Of a stretch of 64,000 nt of DNA, positions 12,865 through 24,633 are shown one piece after another. The stretch covers positions 27,652,513 to 27,716,512 of the forward strand of contig CM034547.1 in NCBI GenBank assembly GCA_020055645.1. The letters are read 5' to 3'. The DNA is from Tomocerus qinae (lineage: Eukaryota > Arthropoda > Collembola > Entomobryomorpha > Tomoceridae). The position numbers and the translations under genes are program-made. Position 1 is the first letter of the stretch. Every line of letters begins with the position of its first letter. Under the pieces are notes generated by a model, which did not search any database, was not told where the DNA came from, and saw only the letters and a program-made list of their open reading frames with translations.

Positions 12865-15209
12865 CTACATACGGGATGTTAAATGTAGCGCCTTTCAGCA
12901 TGAGTGTCATCCTTTGCTCTCTTTGTCGTCTTGGTTGATAAGAATTTGTTTAGTGATCTCAAGCAATCTTATTTTCTAGTAATTTGTATTTGTACATGCA
13001 TTTTAAAAACATTGTTGGCCAAATTGCCAGCACCAGCAGTCTACTTTTATGATAACTTTGTAGGGCCTTTCAGTATTGTTATTTAGGAGCTTAGTCATTA
13101 GTCCCCCATATCCATTCGATGGCAGGAAAATCTTTTTAGACGTAAAAAATAAAAAAATAATTTTTAAATTCTTTGATATTGAGTTATAAAATCATTCCAT
13201 TTTTTACATATCAATAAATGGAGCAAACTCGGCAGACTAGGTCGATCTATAGGGAATCTATCGCATTGCATACAAACTTGAGATTGTTATTTTGGGAAAT
13301 GCTACTCGCGCTCCTATTTTCCCTACGATAGGAATGAATAATGAAATTGTAAAAATAAATCAAACTGCAGCAGTACTAAAACTTTATGTTTTCTTGAGCC
13401 AACTCATAAGTTGCGAATACAGAGGTATACACAAAGAAATAAAATATTATTTTTGCCAATTTGTTGCATTGGGTATGTTGGATAATATAAACTATAAAGT
13501 ACTTTATGATATCTATCATCTACATTGGGGTCAACTGGTCAACATATGTATTTTTTGCACTGGCGACCTAATATTAGAGTAAAATATTATTTTTGTCAAA
13601 AAATGATTTTACTTACAATACAACGTTTCAATAATAATTTGATGCAAGGATTAGGCTCTCTTGTATATTGTAGGTAGTAAGCTTTTATTGACTTAAATTG
13701 TTCCTTATTTACAATCATAAGATTAACAATTGGACGAATTCTAATTTAATTTTGATAGCGAATAAGTTACATGTAGTACATAACATAACGATAACGATCT
13801 TTAATATTAGTGTTTTGTATATTATTTGTATGTGATAATTTTTACCATGCATATAAATATACAAAATAAAATGGCTGTATTTAATTTGTCCTGTTTTGTG
13901 TACAAATCGCTTTTTAGTATTAAAATTCGCAAGTCCACTAGACTTTCTTTAAGCTTTGTGTTTAATATTACTGTACAGTTGTTTATTGTCTAACTCTTGT
14001 ATGATATTAGTATGTACAAAAGGTGATGTTACAAAGAGGTATAAATTTTTGGCCACAGTCATTGTCGTCACATTAAAAATTATTTATAATCTTAGAATAA
14101 CATTTACTTCTTGCCCATAAAAGAATCCCGCAATCACCTCAGGGTCACATTGCAAACATGGAACGTTACATTCTACGAAAGTGGATTGTATCAATTGTAT
14201 AAAATATAAATTATTTTAGTTCCCTTTTTTGTTGACAAACAAATTACAGTACAAGCTTACTCTAATTTTACCTGCATGTACTTCTTGGAGGTACTACTAA
14301 ACTCTTACCATAGTTGGCCGTAATAATAGTTTTCTAATCTAACTACATCAAAACAGCATGGGCTATGGGGCACCTATTATTTGTTGGAATCATTTCGTAT
14401 ACTAGTAACTACTATGTACACATTACGTAATAAATAAGGACGGATCAATAAATTCGCTCGCATAACATAAAATAAATACGGCAGACACCTTTTTGGTATT
14501 AAACTGGTTTCTTTACATGCAAAAATATACAAAATATCATCTACGCTTAAATGCACATCCAAACAATTATGAAACAAACCACTGCGCACTGGTTACCACA
14601 CACAATAACTACCTATGCTAATTATCTCACTAATTAATAAACGCCACTGCCGTTATAGAGAATTTACCTTTGGCCATGCTGTGTAGGATGAAATGAAAGC
14701 ACATTAAATAGTAATTAATATTTATCACTTAAGTACATTACTACTAATTAAACGTAGAACACTACAAGATACACTGTATCTTATAGCATACACTTAAACA
14801 GTTGTTAGGAAACTTATCTATTAGATGGTACATGGAATGTTACTTAAAAATGATACACCTAAGTAAATTGTGATCTGCATACAATATGCAAGACTGCATG
14901 TATAAGCATTTAATTAATCATTATTAATATCAATTTAATTGAGCCACTGACTGACGTAATATCGTAAGTATCTTTGCGTCTGCCAAATTAATGTCGGAAA
15001 GTAACACAACAACTAATAGGGATAGATAGAGGGAATGACCGTGAGGACTACTTTCAACAAAGAAGTTTCACAGCTCGGTAACAAATGTTGTCAAGCAAGT
15101 CTCTCTCATGCTAAAACACTAATAATTCAAACTAATTACCATTAAATTATAATGCCTCCAATAACTCCTTATTACATAACTTATAATTTGGTTTCAGTCG
15201 CATCTTTAG
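12865..15209. other. Intergenic, no convincing gene; probable 3' UTR of the giant-exon gene at its right end
   Basis: AT-rich. The longest open stretch (plus strand, about 13240-13582) shows no family resemblance and no splice context that I can support. The last few hundred bases before 15210 probably carry the 3' untranslated region of the minus-strand gene that follows. Confidence 0.4.
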
Positions 15210-18200
15210 CTAATTTTTTGACACAATTTCACATTTCCCTCGAATACATACTTTAGTTTCTATTGATGTGCTATCTAATTGTGTTGAATCCATGCGAACT
15301 TGTCTGTGGTTATTTTCAGCACTGATGTGTTGCTGTGCTTGAGGTTGAGGAGTGCTAGGACCTGGATATGTGGGTGATAATTGAAGCTGAGGCGTGTGAG
15401 ACGAGAGTAACGTCTGCCCAAAATGAGGCTGACTTGGATGACTGATTGGACTTGGGTCGACATTGACATTAAAGCTATTTTGTTGAATATGTGATGGCTG
15501 CGGCGCCGTGAAGAACTCAGCTCTAGGCTCGCCACTTCCCGATCTTGCAGAGGAGTCATCTCCTCCTCCTCCATTTAGTCGTAATTTCCATTGCGCCTTT
15601 TGGCCTTTCAGGCGAATTAATTTTAGCCTTTTTTGACCAGGTTGGAAAGTTCGATTGTGTCTTTCATTGGAGTCTGAAATGCAAAATTGTGAAAACATAA
15701 TTACATACATCCATTACGATACTACTAAATTATATATATTATTTATTACTAATTGTACCTGCGAAGCCAACTCGACGGGATAGGTTTTGATCAAAAAGAT
15801 TTTCTATTGGGAGGTTTGTTGTGCCCTGAGGAGAATTGGGATTCTGAGTTGTTTCTGATTCCACATTATTTCCTTCCGGATTTCCGATCCCATTTCCTCG
15901 CTCTTCACTGTGGGAGTAAACTGGTCGTTGCTGGGCATTGGCAATCCCGGGCTTTCGCCTTCTTACCAGTCTAATAATTTTCTTCTCTCCAAAAGGTCCA
16001 GTAGTTACTCCAGTTGGTTGCAGAGCCTCTCCACTGAATCTTCTTCGAACCCACAATGGTCTCTTCCTTATTTGTACTTTACCTGGAATGATGAGTGATT
16101 GGTTGCCAGCTGGGAAGACATACGAGACTCCAGTAGTAGAAACTGCAGGCAAAGCTGGAGCATTGTCATTAACGCTACTGGAATCTGATGATGTAACAAC
16201 AGACACAGAGGATTTTACAGAATGCGTTTCTCCTTCGAAAGAGCCTCCTTGTTCCGAAGAGAGAATTTCTGCTGCTGAACTAGCTTCGGTAGTTGTCGTG
16301 GTTCTCTCTGTAGTAGGCTTTTCTGTGGTCGTGGTAGTTGTGGTTGTTGTGGTGGTGGTAGTTGAAGTCGCTGCTTCCAAACTACTTTCAGGATGACGAT
16401 TGTGTCGCAATCGGTCCAAAATGGCACTCTTCTTAATCATAACTGGCTTTGTGGTTGTAGTGACTACAGGCTTTTTCGTCGTTACTGGTCGGCGGGTGGT
16501 TGTCGTGAAAATAAACTTTTTCGTTGGTTTCGAGAATTTTGGAGTTGGTTTTGGAGTCGTTTTCTTTGTAGTTGTAGTTGTGACTTTTGGCTTTTTGGTA
16601 GTTGCTCTCGTTGTAGATGCCTTTTTATTCTTTTTGCTTTTATTTTTCTTGGATCCCTTCTTAGATGGCCGTTTTACTTTAGGTTTCGGAGTTTTAAAAG
16701 TTGTGGTTGTGGTGGCTCTTGTAGAAGGTATAGGCTCAAGTTCCCCTTGGTCATACAATTCATAAGATTCATCTTCATTTTCGTCTACTCCTCCCAAATC
16801 ATCATCTTTTGTTTGTAAACGGGATTGCAATTTTTTCAACAGAGCTTTCAACTCTTCTTGTGTTTCTCCGAAGTAGTCATCTTCTAAGGAACCATCAGCT
16901 GAAGCTGTGGGACGTGTTGTCAATGTTTTCTTATGCGTGGTAGTAGCAACAGGCACAGGTTTAGTAGGCACCAATTTTATTTTTGTAACAACAGAAGTTG
17001 ACGGCTTTGTTTGCCTGGTCGTGGTAGTTGGAGTCGTAGTTTCAGTTGTAGTTGGAGCCTCTGTTGTTGTAGTGATTGTTGTCGTTGTAGTAGTAGTAGC
17101 TTTTTTCGTGCTTGGGATATCTTCGTCTTCATCCACATTAACAGTAGATCCTGTCGTTCTAACTACTGATTTTCCACTGATTATGGACAAAGTTTCCTTT
17201 GCCTCTTTTAACAAGGACATGGTGGTCGGGGGTTTCGGTTTATAAATTGCTGAAGCTCTAAATGGAGTTTTATCTTCGGACGAAACAATCTGAGCTCGAT
17301 TTTCATCATCTTTTTCTTCCCCAGAGACCAAAAAGATATCCCTGTTTATATGACTCGACCCATGTTTATCTTTCTTCCCTTTACCTCCTTTTTCTTCGCT
17401 TTCTTCTTCCTCTTGTACTTGTGTCGTAGTTGATGTAGATATTGTCGGTCGGATTTTCTTCGTTTTCGTTTTAAAGTCTTGATTGTAAACTGGTTTAATA
17501 TCGATATCGTCTTCGTAGTCTTCCGAATCTTCATTATTTTTTGATGGTCTTCTATCTTTCTTTCGGTATGGTTTTCCTTCCCGTCCATTTTCTTCCTCCG
17601 TCTCCTCGACCATTTCCGGGCCATCGTAAAACGGTGTCGGTCCACCATGTTGATTTCGATTTCTATGTTTGTTTTTCTTAGACCTGGGATTTTCTTCAAT
17701 TGCTTCTACTTCCTCTTCTCCACTGTATATTTTATGTGGTCTTTTTTTCACGTCCGGTTTAATTCGCCTTCTACTAAACTTTGTTGGTTCTTCATCCGAT
17801 TCCTCATCTTCGGCATCAGGCCTTTTGTTTACATTTTTTCTCTTGTTATTTTCATGCAATCTATGTTTTGATGACAGTCCTACAATATCCTCCTCTTCAT
17901 AATCTCCAATATCATCATCACTGTATGAGGCAGTTGTACTACTCGTGGTTGGTTTAACACGATAACGATTCTTTCCTCTATTTTTCTGAATGTACACTGG
18001 AATTATTTTTTGCCCACTGGCTGCTTCCATATCCGATGGTGTAGGACCAACACGGTATCGACTCCTATATTTAGTTTTCACATCTGGTACACGAGTCAGG
18101 CTGGGCTCTGTAGGGCGATCTTGAGTACTGTCCTCAGACCACTTCCAAGGATTGAAATACGACGCAACCGGATCTTTCGTGGTAGCTGGGCGATAGAGTA

Positions 18201-21200
18201 CGGGCACGCCATTTTTAATTGTGTACAATGCTGGGGTACCTAGGTCATTATTTGTTTTCCAAACAGGTTCCACGGGTGGTTCTGCAGTCATAGCATGCAA
18301 AAATCCAGCTCCTAGACCACCGACACCGATTCTTCTCCTGTAAATCTCATCTGGATTTAGAGTTGGGGTGGCAGTCTCATTCAATGCTTCTTTAATCGGG
18401 TGAGAAGGTCTCCAAGTTACCGGAAGAGCATTTGCGGCGGCTGCTTGTTCAGCATCCATGCGTCTAACCCCAGTAATTGGAGATGATGCAGCAGGAAGTC
18501 GGAAGAAACTTGACTGACTCGGTGAAATATAATCGGCAGGATTATTATGAACTGGTGGAGCCACTGTTGTAGTAGTTGTCGGCTCTGTTGTCGTCGTTGT
18601 TGGTATTGTGGTGGTAGTAGTAGGTGCCTGAGTAGTTGTTGTTACCGGAATAGTAACAGGTGGAATGGAAGAAGTTTGGATTGATGGTGCTGTTGGTGCG
18701 TAATTTGAAGTCAGGAGGAATTGGGTGGTGTTGATATTCAAGGAAGGATTCCATTGGGGTGTGTCTTTTAGCATTTTAAGCTGTTCTGGAGTAGCACTGA
18801 TTTGTGCCATCAAATCTGGAATTTTATTAACTGACGACAATAAAACACCAGACGGTTGTTGTGGAGGGCTCGATGCTGGAATGAAACTTAGTCTTTGTTC
18901 CCCAGTATTTCCGTACTGGTTTTGCGCAGCAGAGGCAGCGCCGCCTACGCTGGGAACAAACAACAGTTTTTCCTCAGTTCCTGATGGACCGGAAGCTGCT
19001 GTCGGTTGTTGGTAACCGTTGGAATTACTATTGGAATAGTAATAGTAATTCGACTGGGCTGATGGAGAAATTCCTTGGTATGGGGGTGGTGAAGATTCCA
19101 GTAAAAATGGTTGTCCACTTGCAGATACCCCATATTGAGAATTCAGAGATGCTGGTGCTGTCGGTGATACGACAGATGGGGAATTAAAGGATGCTCCATA
19201 GCTATTGTCCTCAGCCTTCGAAATATCTCCCGGGCGAATTCTGAAACGGCCATTTGAGTCTACAGTAGGAGATTGGACAGCTTGAGTTGGGTATGCAGTG
19301 TTGCCATTCGTTTGCTGACCAGTTGTTGAAATCGACTGTGCAGTACTGTAGACACTACTGGCAATAGACTGAGCAGTGCTTGGAACTAAAGACTGAGCAG
19401 TACTTGGGGAGAATGACTGAGATGTGGTACTTGCTAGAGTGGGTCCTAAGCCTGCATATTTATTCAACAAAGAAGTGTTATTGGGTTGAGCAAATGGATT
19501 GTAGGCAGCTGGTAAAAGCTTCTCCTTCATCTTTTCGAATCTCATTTTCGACATAAGTAGTCCAGTGAATGAAGTTGAGTTTTCATGGGATTTTTCCCAG
19601 TCGGATTTATTATTTTCTTCCGTGACTACTTCTGGTGTTTGTGAAGTAGTTTTAGAGTTGTTAGAATTTCTACTGCCGAAATAATTTCCATATTTTGACT
19701 GGTAAAAGTTTTGTTCATAAGACTCCGCTGACTGACCTTGCAAAGCTTTCAGAATTTCTTCAAGTGTTTGACTTGCTTTGGATTTCTCCGTTGAGCCAGA
19801 TGTAGAAGGACGAGCCTCTAATCTGTCTCGTGATGGTTCAGAAGTATATTCTTCTTGTTTAGAAATGGAAGTTGGTTTTGGTTCTTTTGTCCTCTCTCTA
19901 GATCCATTCTCTCGATCTCTGCTTCTCTCTCCAGAATGCGAACTCTTGCTGCCATGAGGTCTCACAATGATTCTCTCTTCAGTACGGATTTTCTGTGGAA
20001 TCATCTGTGGAGGACCGTCTCCTATGGCAGGTCCCTCTTTCCAAACAATCTTTTCTTCTGTAATGACTTTCTCAATGACTTTCTCTTCTGAACTTTCTTC
20101 CTGGTTTTTCGTTTGCTTTTCACCATTATTCTTTTCTCTATTATGTTGGTGTTGACTTTTAACTTCTCTGCTGTCTTCCTTGCTATGATGGATGACGTAT
20201 TTATTGGTTTCTCGACTTTCCTCTTTGCTATGTTGGTGATGACTGTTATATTTATTGGTGTCCCGATGATTATCTTCCTTGCTATGATGACTGTGATATT
20301 TATTTGCTTCCCTACTATCTTCCTTGCTGTGATGACGGTTATATTTGTTGACCTCTCTACTGCTATCTTCTTTGCTATGGCTGTTATAACGTGTACGATC
20401 TCGCTCGGAACTTTCTTTGCTGTAATATTGTTTCTGGTGTCCTCTCTCTCCACTTTCTTTAGATCCACTATGGACTAAATTCTGCTTGGGTGTAACATTT
20501 TTAACGCGATGAGCAGTTGTTGAAGATGGTAGAGAGGCTCTTGTTGGAGGAGCAGATTCTTCAATTGCAGCAATTACTTGGTATTGAGCGTTTCCAGCTC
20601 CGAGGTTGATATTCGGTCGAGTTTGAGACTGGGTCATAGGTCTTTGAACAGGGGCTGGTTGAGAAAACGGTTTGACAATGACAGGAGATTGATTAGAATT
20701 AGAGATGACTTTAATGTATTTAGGAGTTGAGCTCATGACTGGCGATGGTGATGCGGAGGGATTAATTATTATAGAGCCAGGAGTAGAGCCAATACTATTC
20801 ATCGTTTGTTGTCGCATGACTTGTTGAACAATGGAATTATGTATGGAATTTGGATTGGAAGATGGATTTATTGAAACAAATTGTGGGAGTCCTGTAGAAG
20901 ATTGCACAAAGATTTGCTGAGGTGGGGATCCTGTTGGACCTGGAAGAACTTGTTGGATGAACTGCGGGCGTGGAGACTGATTCTGATAAATTACTCTTGG
21001 AGGAGGTGTTGAGTTCATGACTATAGTTTTCGGAGTTGAGGATACAAACTGTCGAACAGGTTGTTGCTGTGGTTGTTGAACGTAAGTTGGTGTAGATGAG
21101 ACATAAGTAATGGGTCGTCCAGTTGATGACATCATTACCGGACCTGGAGTTGACATGACTGGAACTTGGTTTTGATTAATCATTACTTGAGGTCTTTGAG

Positions 21201-24200
21201 AAGGATTATTTCTTATCTGTCCGAATGGGGCAATTGTTGGTCTTCCAGTAACAAATTGAGGTGGATGTGGTGGAGGTGGAGGAGGCCCTCTCTGTGGGGG
21301 AGGTGGAGGTGTTGAACGAGAGTCTTCCGCATTAATTTCGTTCAAAACCTTCATTATCTTTTTCAACTCGGGAAGATGACTTCCGTCTCCGGTTATTACA
21401 ATAGTGGGACTCTTTTGTTTGTTCTGCTGTCTATCCGATGAAGAAGGAGGTTGTACAATTATTGTAGAATGACCTCTCTGCTTGCTAAGCGCTTCATTTA
21501 TTACTGATTCGCCACTTTGTTGATCTTCGTCATCTGGTCGACGAGTAGAAGAATGCTCTGGACGCGGCTGGGATTTAGTGTGTACATTAGGTCTGTTTTT
21601 CATGTGGAATTTTGGAGGAGGAGGTGGTGGTCCTCCAGTGTGTTCTGGTCTTGGTGTCGAATGCAGTCCGAAGAAAGATAATGCGTTTTTAATTGGATTG
21701 TTTCTCTGTTTTACAGGTGGAGGAGGAACAGGAGGACGATTTTGTTGAATATTATTTTGTCGATTCACATTTTGGATAGGAGGATGTTGTTGTTGCTGTT
21801 GATTTTGCATTTGCTGCTGATTTTGCATTTGCTGCTGATTTTGCATTTGTTGTTGCTGATTTTGCATTTGTTGTTGCTGATTTTGTATATTTTGTTGCTG
21901 CTGTTGGTTTTGCATTTGTTGTTGCTGATTTTGCATGTGTTGTTGCTGTTGTTGGTTTTGCATATGCTGTTGTTGGTTTTGCATGTGTTGTTGCTGATTT
22001 TGCATATGTTGCTGCTGTTGATTTTGCATTGGTTGTGGTGGTGGTGGCGGTTGGGTGGGAGGAGGACTTGGCATTAAAATTCCTGAAGGCTCCCTATGGA
22101 TTTTCGGTTGAGCTTGTTGGAATTGGTTATTTTGATTGTTCCATTGTTGGGGTGGTCCCAAAGGTTGTGGAGGGAATCCCTGGAAATTAGGTTGTCCATT
22201 ATTGAATCCTTGTTGTGGGGGTATTGGGAAATTTTGCTGCTGCTGCTGTGGGGGTTGCTGTGGTTGATTTCCGTAAGGCTGTGATTGTGGATTAAGAAGT
22301 TGTGGTGGCCCAATTGGAGGTCCATTTCCTGGTGGATATTGAATCCAGGGTGAATTTGGATTTGGTGGGAAGGGTTGTCCAGTTGGAAACAGTGGAGAGG
22401 CTGGTAGCATCGGTTTGGGTATCATTGAATCTACAATAGCACCAAGAATCTTTTGCAAATCACTCTCGCCAAAGTTAGTTCCAGGTGCTGGGGAAATTGT
22501 TGGGGAAATTGAAGGACTTGGATGAATTGATGAGGGACCATTCGAATTGATGATGCTGTTTGCAGTCGTACTTTGTGCATAAAGACTGCCAGGAGTACTA
22601 CTTGGAGCATAGAGATTTTGTACTAATGGGTTTTGTGGAGGGTAATTTTGAGGGAACTGTACTTTAGCTGGATCAATACTTCCGGGGAAAGGACTAGGAC
22701 CGATCGAGTTGGAGTTTTGCAATGGAACTGGGAATGCTGAAGGACCGGATAAAGGATCTCCATTACCACCCATAGGATGAATACTTTCAACAACAGCTCC
22801 TTGAGGCAATAGACCTCTTAGGAAATTATGCTGATCAGGCATTCCACTTCCAGGATGAGTTGCCTGTACTATTTTGAAATTATTTTGCAAATTTGGGTTT
22901 GAATTTGATGCCAGAGCATCTTGAGCAGCTTGATTTTTAATTAGTTGTAAAATCCTCATTTTCTGTTCGAGACTTAATACATCAGTAGTTTTATTTTGAG
23001 CATTAGGTGAGGAAGTTGTTGAAGGAATAGTTATTTGTTTGTGTTTCTGTTGCGGAGTCAATTGAGCCAGTTTACTCTGAAGAGTTTTTCCTCCGGGTAG
23101 CAAGACTTTTGTGTAGAGCGGAGCAGGAGTTGTAGGCTGGTTAGACTTTTTATTCAAATTAGGAATGGGGATTTTCCCATAGCCATAAGGAGAGGTCATA
23201 TCTTCCGGTGCAAGAAATACAGTTGGAATATTGTTCGGAGGGAGTGATAAAGTTCCATTGTAGAAAGGCAATTTGCTAGAACCTGCAAGTTTCTTAATAA
23301 CTTCCCCTGCATCAGCTCCAGCTTTAACAGCAGCGATTCCTTCCTGTCGCATGAAAACAAAAATTGGTTTCTTCGGTGAAAGTTTGGCAAGAGTGTTCAA
23401 CGTGCTTGAAACGGCTTTCTCTTTTTGTTGGACAGAGAGAAGTCGGGATTGAGCCTGATCGGTGGGGGAAACACTCATTCTCGAATTCGATCTGGTATTT
23501 GAATTAATTTCTAATGGACTGTTGGAAATACGAACGTTCGTGCCTCCCCAATTTTGAGTTTCTGTTCTAGCCTTAGCATTATTATTTGTGTGCCAATGAT
23601 GCTCAGGTCCGTTATTTTGATTAGCCGGTCTACTATTCGATTTGGCCTTAGGGGGCACAGGAGCCAAATGATGATGAGTATTGGAATTCGGCCAAGAATC
23701 GTACAAATGACCACCTTGTTGAGATACAGGCCTTCTTGTAGGCTCTCCTCGAGGATTAGCTGAACCCGTCCGTTTATCCAAAGAGAGTCGAATGTCATTT
23801 CCTCGACTGACAATTGCCCCATTTCCGATACTTGCACTGGTACTACTCGGAATTGTCGGCCAGCTCATTCTGCTTTTGGACGGTGTTGGATGAATGCTAA
23901 TTGTCATTTGAGCCCGATTGTCATTTTGCTGCATGGATTTGGAATTTGCAGTGTTACTGCTAGAGCCTCCATAATTTCTCCAGTTACTAGGCTGTGGATT
24001 GTGAACTGGAGGTGCATAAGATGGTCCTGTCCGGGAAGCATAATGAGTATTACTGTTGACATTTGAACTACTTGCACGATTAGCTGGGGGAGGAGCATAG
24101 TTACTGCTGGTAATGATAGTATCTCGATCTCGACTGCTGTGAGGGGCGTTTGCATGCCGGTAGGAACTGGAAGAAGAGTGGGATGAAGAATGTTGACCTC

Positions 24201-24633
24201 CGTTGTTGTTGCTACTGCTAGGAGAATTGTTATTGCTTCTTGATCCACTTCTTGCATGATCATTATGGGAATTACTCTGTCTATTGTTATTACTACTTCC
24301 ATAATTGGAGGTTGAGAAATTGCTAGCTCGTCCAGATGGTGTAATCGCTTGGTATTGATTATGTGGATTATTGTTATTATTTTTAAGGTCGATAGTTAGT
24401 CGATAATTGACAGATCTGTTCCCTATGACTCTAGATCGTGGATTTTTTTGATTAAATTGAACAGGGCCGGGTAGCTCCGGTTTTATAGAACGACTACTTG
24501 TACTTTTTACTACTCTTTGGGATGGCATATTTGGGTGCCAGAGTTCTGAGTGGGGAGTCCTACTTCCAAATGTTAACCATTGTGTAAAGGAGCAAGTGAA
24601 GAGGAGGGCCATCAAAAGCCACAAGATTGCCAT
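15210..24633 (-). CDS. Giant predicted secreted low-complexity (mucin-like, Q/N/S/T/P-rich) protein
   Basis: Function unknown; I do not recognise the family. There are two coding exons: 24633-15759 (8875 nt, uninterrupted) and 15673-15210, separated by an 85-bp GT-AG intron. The phases join through a split GAC codon, giving 3112 residues. The start ATG lies 15 nt inside an exon opened by an acceptor TGATTTTCAG, so a 5' UTR intron exists. Residues 1 to about 18 (MAILWLLMALLFTCSFTQ) look like a signal peptide. Then follow: a Ser/Asn/His-rich region to about 400; a non-repetitive block at about 405-485 containing KPIFVFMRQEG and YGYGKIPIP; Pro/Gln-rich sequence with QNQQQ repeats (about 868-950); polyproline runs; SKED/NKY charged repeats (about 1385-1495); a second non-repetitive block at about 2052-2168; Thr-rich mucin-like runs near 1992-2027, 2508-2538, 2665-2732 and 2755-2778; Lys/Asp/Glu-rich stretches; a basic segment with RKRP and VRRR (about 2850-2902); and a tail with CIRGKC. 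A secreted cuticle, matrix or mucous protein is inferred, not shown. Confidence 0.88.
15674..15758 (-). other. 85-bp intron in the giant-exon gene
   Basis: On the minus strand the donor is GCAG|GTACAATT and the acceptor is TTTTGCATTTCAG|ACTCC. Reading straight through would end the protein after five more codons. Splicing leaves one base that joins AC to make an Asp codon and opens the 154-residue final exon. Confidence 0.85.
20150..20480 (-). repeat. Coding tandem repeats of SKED...NKY type
   Basis: About seven degenerate units of 14 to 18 codons each begin with (H)HSKE(D/E) and mostly end with (N)KY. They form a highly charged Ser/Lys/Glu/His segment within the giant secreted protein. Confidence 0.85.
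21785..22030 (-). repeat. Coding microsatellite-like array for Gln/Asn/Met repeats
   Basis: Imperfect units of about 18 to 24 nt (plus-strand cores GATTTTGCAT and TTGTTGTTGCT) are read on the minus strand as repeats of the form QNQQQ(Q)M or QNQQQHM. All length changes visible here keep the reading frame. Confidence 0.9.

Noticed and set aside
13240-13582. Plus-strand open stretch of about 113 codons
   Set aside because: No family resemblance, no splice or promoter context, and ordinary AT-rich composition. Chance is sufficient.
15938-17245. Several plus-strand Val-rich frames
   Set aside because: They are the antisense of ACA/ACC/ACT threonine repeats in the giant secreted protein, read as GTT/GTG/GTA valine codons.
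21742-22077. Plus-strand Leu-rich open frame resembling a membrane protein
   Set aside because: It is the antisense of the CAA/CAG repeats that encode the QN tract, so TTG/CTG repeats create artificial leucine runs.
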